From Telmatactis stephensoni (Eukaryota > Cnidaria > Anthozoa > Actiniaria > Isophelliidae): a DNA stretch of 64,000 bases. Positions 59,074 through 64,000 of this stretch are shown piece by piece; position 1 is the first letter of the stretch; each line of letters starts with the position of its first letter. The notes under the pieces were generated by a model. That model ran no database searches, was not told where the DNA came from, and was given only the letters and a program-made list of their open reading frames with translations. Position numbers and translations under genes: made by a program. Location: contig JALIZF010001617.1 of NCBI GenBank assembly GCA_029948255.1, forward strand, positions 62,001 through 126,000, read 5' to 3'.

Positions 59074-59460
59074 CCCGGGGGGACTCCATGGTAAAAGGAT
59101 CGGGTAATCTATGCTCGTCGTATCTCTTAGGGGAAAAAATCAGCGATTTAGTATCTTTTAGGGTGTTAAAATTGTTTAGAGTTTTAGCATTTCCTGGTAT
59201 CTTTATAAGGGTATCAAATGAGCCCATCTCTTATCTTGTTCTCAAATGGAAGAAATTTGCCCAACAAAAGCGTGTCGACCGTTCAATTTTATGTTCATCA
59301 TAATAATGTTCATTGCATTAGCTTGTTATCGCTAGTATCTCTTAGGGGTTAAAAATCGTCCAGCCACGCCCTTCTTAAAAGGCTTCCATTATCTTTTAGG
59401 GGTATTTTTTAAAATTTCCGACGAGCATACCCGATCTTTTTACAATGGAGTCCCCCCGGG
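59074..59460. mobile_element. MITE with CCCGGGGGGACTCCATGG ends
   Basis: CCCGGGGGGACTCCATGGTA and its near complement at the right end, followed inwards by GGATCGGGTA and GCTCGTCG with inverse matches. The interior repeats TATCTTTTAGGG; similar sequence lies at 35400-35520. Confidence 0.85.
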
Positions 59461-60313
59461 CTTAATAAATTATGACAAATCATAAATGATCTTGCATAAC
59501 TCAATTTTTAAAATCAAGGCTTAGAGGGGAATTTCCTCAGATCAGTAAACTTCACACACACACAAAAATCAAGGTTTTACGATCCTAGTGTAATTTTTTA
59601 CGTTAATTGTACACTCTCTTCGCGTATCTTGTGTAAAAGATAAAGTGTTTCTTATAGATTTATACAGTAACACTATTTGCTGGTAGAGTCATGCCAACAG
59701 TGTATACAAACGTTGCAGAATCTCATCCAAAAGATGCTGTATTGTTAAGGATAATAGAGTATTCTTAGCTTAGAAGAATTATTTGTGAGGAATTGCTAAT
59801 TAATTTCTAGTGAAGTGTAAATGTCTTTTCCCAGAGAAGTTCTCAGTATAACCTCAAGAAGTACTTGCTGTGGGTATTTTCGCAGCCTTTCATGTCAAGT
59901 GATAATAGTCTTTGCGTATTGTTTCTTTTGATACTGGTTGCTGTTGGCAACCGATAGGCCTCTCATAATCACCGTTTAGTTTGCTCTTTCAAATTCTCTT
60001 GAAGAATACTGACGTGGGATTCTTGATTGAAGTCACCTTCATTTTCAAAGCAATGGTAAACGAAACATGTGATATACAAAGAAAGGAGGACTGATGAACT
60101 TGTTGTGTATGAACAAAGCAAAATACCGTTAGATTTCAACAGGGTTTTGGTAAAAGTTAAAATCATCAGTGAGCTTTCGGAAGCTAGCTAACTACGAATA
60201 TCCATGGGAACTAGTCAGTCCACATTCTATTCATGTGTTTCTTCATTGCTTGGGTTAACAAAAGAAGATCATTTAGGCCCTTCACAGACTAGAGGAAATA
60301 GTTATCGCAGCTA

Positions 60314-60440
60314 AGGCCCAGTTCAAACGTCGAACTTCACATAAGCCGAATTCAATGAAAACAATGAATGGATAATAAGGCGGTCTTCTTTGATGTTATT
60401 AGATTCGACGCGGCAAAAGTTCGACGTCTGAACTGGGCCT
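60314..60440. mobile_element. MITE of ~127 bp with AGGCCCAGTTC ends
   Basis: AGGCCCAGTTCAAACGTCGA at the left pairs with TCGACGTCTGAACTGGGCCT at the right. Confidence 0.8.
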
Positions 60441-60473
60441 AAGAGCGCCAACTCGAAATGGCTAAAATTTCCC

Positions 60474-60550
60474 AATATCGCCTAAGATCGCCTAAAATCG
60501 CATAAGATCGCCCAAAATAACGGTGATTTTAGGGCCCAGGGTAGGCCTCA
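60474..60550. repeat. ATCGCCTAAA repeat block
   Basis: Tandem ATCGCCTAAGATCGCCTAAA-type units followed by TTTTAGGGCCCAGGGTAGGCC. The reverse complement matches the block at about 52490-52620 inside the 3.1-kb element. Confidence 0.6.
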
Positions 60551-60715
60551 TACTCCCTTGAACCATGTACCCATGACACCAGCCACGGAGTGTTTAGGCA
60601 TTTTCTAGCCGATATCACGATTTCTCAATTACTTACTTATCATTCTTATAGTCTGTTTTTGTATAATATTTCAGGACATATCATATAAAGAAGACTTACA
60701 AAAGACGGGAACGAT

Positions 60716-62135
60716 ATGAAGTCCATATACATAGTAATTGTATCCATCTTACTTGGATGGTCGGCGTCTACTGGAGGTCTACCTGTTCCAGAAAGAACTC
60801 GGTAAGGATGATGACTGGGATGGTTTGCCCATGCGCAAGCAAATTCACGACATTAGCCACTTTCATACCGTGAAGACTGGGTACGAATTCCTTAAACTTT
60901 GATGATGACAACACAAAACTCACATAGCCAGAAAGAGCACATCGAGCTTTACAAAATTCCGAAGTTTGGTGTTAATCGGATCAATATTGATGAATTTACA
61001 GCCATTCAAAAATGCTAGAATTTACAAAGAAATGTATGGTGTCCGGACGCTAGTGTCCACTAGCGTCCGGACACCATACATTTCTTTGTAAATTCTAGCA
61101 TTTTTGAATGGCTGTAAATTCATCAATATTGATCCGATTAACACCAAACTTCGGAATTTTGTAAAGCTCGATGTGCTCTTTCTGGCTATGTGAGTTTGTG
61201 TTGTCATCACCACAATTTAGGAACTCGTACCCAGTCTTCACGGTATGAAAGTGGCTAATGTCCAGGTTACGAATAAGAACATTTGATAGACCAGAAAACA
61301 ATACACTCACCCGCAGCACTGCATGCACTTGCCTTGGACACGGGTAACAAGGGTAGTGTAGTAGTTCACCGCTGTGGTCAGGGTTCAATTCACGGCTCTT
61401 GGACCATACGTGAACCGAGTTGGTTTTGTTGTTCTCTCACTTATCACAACTGAAGTGTTTTTCGTCCCTCAGAGGGGCGTGGCAATCAAAATATGTTTAA
61501 TTTATAACCGTTTATTCGTTTCAACTGCAAACTGCTTCACTGAGCTGTTGCAATTCTTACATGATACGATGCCATGTAATCGTCATTATATCGTAATCAT
61601 TTCATGGATATCTCATCGATAAGCTTCGATATTATCTTCTTGCTCCCTCATCACTACGTACTATACACACCATTGGTGTGCTTATCCCACGCTAGAAATT
61701 AATGCTGTCTTTGCTGTACACAGAGTTGACAGTGCAGACCATTCACAAGTAATACCCTACAAGAGAGGCGTTCCGGTACTTCATCAGTCACAGAATGCCG
61801 TACCATTTAAAAGACAGGAACCAACTACAGAACCAATAATCATACCTTTCGACACAGATATCTCCAGCAAGCGTTCTGTCCAAAACGTCGTACCATTCAA
61901 AAGACAGACAAAACCAACAACAATACCACTAATCATACCTTTTAACGAAAACGAGGACAGCAAGCGTTCTGCCGAAGACTTCCTACCATTCAAAAGACAG
62001 GCAAAACCAACAACAATACCACCAATTATACCTTTTAACGTAAACGAGGACAGCAAGCGTTCTGCCGAAGACTTCCTACCATTCAAAAGACAGGCAAAAC
62101 CAACAACAATACCACCAATTATACCTTTTAACTAG
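60716..62135 (+). CDS. Secreted multi-peptide precursor, neuropeptide-like, two exons
   Basis: Exon 1 (60716-60801) has an ATG and a signal peptide (MKSIYIVIVSILLGWSASTG), ending at a GT donor in phase 2 (ACTCG|GTAAGG). Exon 2 (61724-62135) follows an AG acceptor (TGCTGTACACAG) in the matching phase and ends at TAG; the joined protein has 165 residues. It has eight Lys-Arg pairs (42-43, 58-59, 78-79, 88-89, 109-110, 119-120, 140-141, 150-151) that are typical prohormone-convertase sites. They would release octapeptides SVQNVVPF and SAEDFLPF (twice), alternating with longer peptides starting QTKPTTIPLIIPF or QAKPTTIPPIIPF whose N-terminal Gln could become pyroglutamate. There are no cysteines and no Gly before KR, so neither disulfide folding nor C-terminal amidation is expected. 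The repeat unit is 93 bp. An acceptor at 60673-60674 suggests a 5' untranslated exon. Family unknown to me. Confidence 0.75.
60849..61262. repeat. 414-bp nearly perfect palindrome in the precursor intron
   Basis: GACATTAGCCACTTTCATAC at the left is the complement of GTATGAAAGTGGCTAATGTC at the right, and the arms run to the centre at 61056-61057 (GGACGCTAGTG, two bases, CACTAGCGTCC) with only a few differences. Any frames are mirror artefacts. Confidence 0.92.
61340..61480 (+). mobile_element. tRNA-derived SINE fragment, first family
   Basis: A B-box-like CAGGGTTCAATTCACGG near 61379 and the following tail (GTTTTGTTGTTCTCTC) match the SINE at 11350-11640 (GTTCGAGTCCCGG, TGTGTTGTTCTCTACC). 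It lies in the precursor intron. Confidence 0.55.
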
Positions 62136-63049
62136 TACTTAGGCAAGGCCAGCAAAACGTTCTGTCCAAAGTGTCGTCCCATTTTGAAACTTGATTCAAA
62201 TCTATAACTCTAGTACTCGTCAAATAACTGGATTAATTAACTGCCGGACGTTTGACATGTTCCTACTCAAAATTCAATACTAATTAATATATCTAGAATC
62301 TTTATATATAGCTGAAACTCGAGAACAAAAAACTGTCTTTTTTAAAGAAGATTGCAAATATGCAATAACATCTATATTTATGGCAAGTTTTTTGGTCCTT
62401 CAGTTTCTTGAAAAACAAACCATTTGTCAAATATCGGAAGTTCTGAGAACCCTTTCAACTGCAAAATCCGCCGTAGATATCCGAGAACCTTCTTGTTCTA
62501 CTTTCAACTCAGTAAAAGTTTAAGGACGAAAATCCTTACCAAAGTTTTAATTACGGAATCACGTAAGGATTATCATGCGATGTTTACGGGTATTAATAGC
62601 AATCACTTATTGATTAATTACTAATCTATTTATGTGATTTTAAAGAAGTGAAATATATTATTGACGTGAATGAATCAATGAATAAAGGGATACTTATTCG
62701 TCTCACGATTGTGGTCATTTGTCGAAGGCGACGCATGCAATTTCGACTAGCAAAATTCCAGTTTGTTAATTGGATAAAAGTTCATCTCTCCCCTGAGTCT
62801 CGAAAAACTTTCTTTTGCTGAACTTGATCATGAGCGGGTAGAAGTGGAAAGTGGCCGGGACTTAATTGATGAAAGAACCCCTTGCAATCCCTTTGTGGCC
62901 CATTTTTGAAGGAAAAATGGAAACGTTTTGCATGGGAATATTTAAGTTCTCTATGTAATGTTTCATGCGTGCGGCCATTATGCCGTCTTAATTTACTATA
63001 GCCTTCAAACGCTAGCTAGATTAGTCCATAATCGCCGCCAATTACTTTA
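62136..63049. other. Region downstream of the peptide precursor, no gene seen
   Basis: Includes the probable 3' UTR of the precursor, with a degenerate extra copy of the coding repeat just after the stop (GCAAAACGTTCTGTCCAAAG near 62150-62172). AATAAA-type motifs are present (for example near 62682). No other coding sequence is seen. Confidence 0.45.
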
Positions 63050-63392
63050 AAGGTGCGGTAATACGAGCAACAAAGTTCGTTCACTGGTTCGCGCCAACAT
63101 TGTTGCGTGTGCAAGATTGCAGAGCCGATTATTGCCTTGTATAACTAAACCAAGTACGTAACTTGTCACGCAACAAAAATCGATGTTGCAATTGCAAAAT
63201 TTTGTTACACGAAGAAGAAAGAACTACTATTTGCGACAAGCAGCCACAACCTGCAACATCGATTTTTGTTGCGTGACAAGTTGTGTACATGGTGGTAATA
63301 CAAGCAACATCAGCTCTACAACTTGCAACGCAACAATGCGCGACAAGTTGCACGATTTTGTTATATAATTTCTCGTATTACCGCACCTTAAA
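63050..63392. mobile_element. GTTGC-rich palindromic MITE, copy 3
   Basis: Ends AAGGTGCGGTAATACGAG and a matching CTCGTATTACCGCACCTT. Inside, ACTTGTCACGCAACAAAAAT and its inverse form the arms. It is the most complete copy of this family in the window. Confidence 0.85.
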
Positions 63393-63775
63393 AGACATTT
63401 CATCTCCTCCCCCACGTCACTGTTGAGGTGTGGTGCGCGTTGTACACGATGATATTTTGTACGCTCAACATTGACGAGGGATGGGGGTTGCCATGAAATA
63501 CAGTCCATCTAGCTGCAACTGACTGGCTTGTTTAGTATACTCGGTCTAAATTTAGACAGTTGTTTCATTAATAATGGCGCTGATCAGTGTAAATATGCCA
63601 TTAACTCAACGTTAACGCTAGTCGATGTGAAATGGTTGATCTGAGAAACTAAACAGACATTTTCTGCTATTTGCAAATGTGTTTTATGGATACAATTAAA
63701 ATGAACGAAAAGGTGGATGCATGGGTCTAAAATTAAGACATATGTTAATTATACCGCAACAGCTATACCATCAGA

Positions 63776-63955
63776 ACAAAACAAAACAAAACAAAAACAA
63801 AACAAAACAAAACAAAACAAAACAAAACAAAACAAAACAAAACAAAACAAAACAAAACAAAACAAAACAAAACAAAACAAAACAAAACAAAACAAAACAA
63901 AACAAAACAAAACAAAACAAAACAAAACAAAACAAAACAAAACAAAACAAAACAA
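63776..63955. repeat. AAAAC pentanucleotide microsatellite
   Basis: About 36 almost uninterrupted copies. The unit length makes frames of all strands open; none is a gene. Confidence 0.98.
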
Positions 63956-64000
63956 CAAAAACATAAAAAGTGGGCTTTACATAGTACCAGCATTTTATCT

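Noticed and set aside
63721..63993. Frames of KTKQN and FVLFC repeats
   Set aside because: Readings of the AAAAC microsatellite.

Overview
The window is eukaryotic and most likely from an anthozoan cnidarian, probably a stony coral. It is AT-rich, has spliced genes with canonical GT/AG junctions, is dense in short inverted-repeat elements (MITE-like), tRNA-derived SINEs and minisatellites, and carries a local expansion of single-coding-exon rhodopsin-like GPCRs. The organism call is an inference from this character; no species-specific gene was identified.

Layout. Positions 1-25 kb hold a plus-strand GPCR cluster: four open genes (2202-3080, 10089-10964, 16394-17200, 23306-24085), one frameshifted pseudogene (6072-6816) and one 5'-truncated copy (18027-18575). 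The copies sit in segmental duplications (1-2390 with 8199-10260; 16385-18026 with 23297-25004). The open copies share a 3' splice site just before the ATG and an upstream splice donor, so each probably has a non-coding first exon. Positions 25-43 kb are mostly introns of a minus-strand lysosomal alpha-glucosidase-like gene (GH31, GAA type). I rebuilt its first four coding exons (43070-42672, 41141-40996, 28396-28228, 25019-24920) from matching splice phases and family similarity. Its catalytic exons are not visible and would lie to the left, so the GPCR cluster may be nested in its fourth intron. Intron 2 contains a more distant frameshifted GPCR (37337-38343) and a 1.78-kb foldback element (28489-30270).

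Positions 43.8-48.2 kb contain a 9-bp minisatellite and a five-exon minus-strand four-helix membrane protein whose C-terminal tail (PTTQLPEL repeats) is encoded by a 24-bp minisatellite. Positions 48.4-60.5 kb are almost entirely transposon-like: an element with perfect 27-bp terminal inverted repeats and an ORF (49200-49862), a 3.1-kb element with roughly 590-bp terminal repeats (50870-53965), and several smaller elements.

The most interesting gene is at 60716-62135 on the plus strand. It has two exons, which join in frame to give a 165-residue secreted precursor: a signal peptide followed by eight Lys-Arg cleavage sites releasing alternating short peptides ending in Pro-Phe and longer peptides starting with Gln. 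It looks like a neuropeptide or other bioactive-peptide precursor of a type I do not recognise. The window ends in an AAAAC microsatellite. No rRNA, CRISPR, operon or functional tRNA was seen.
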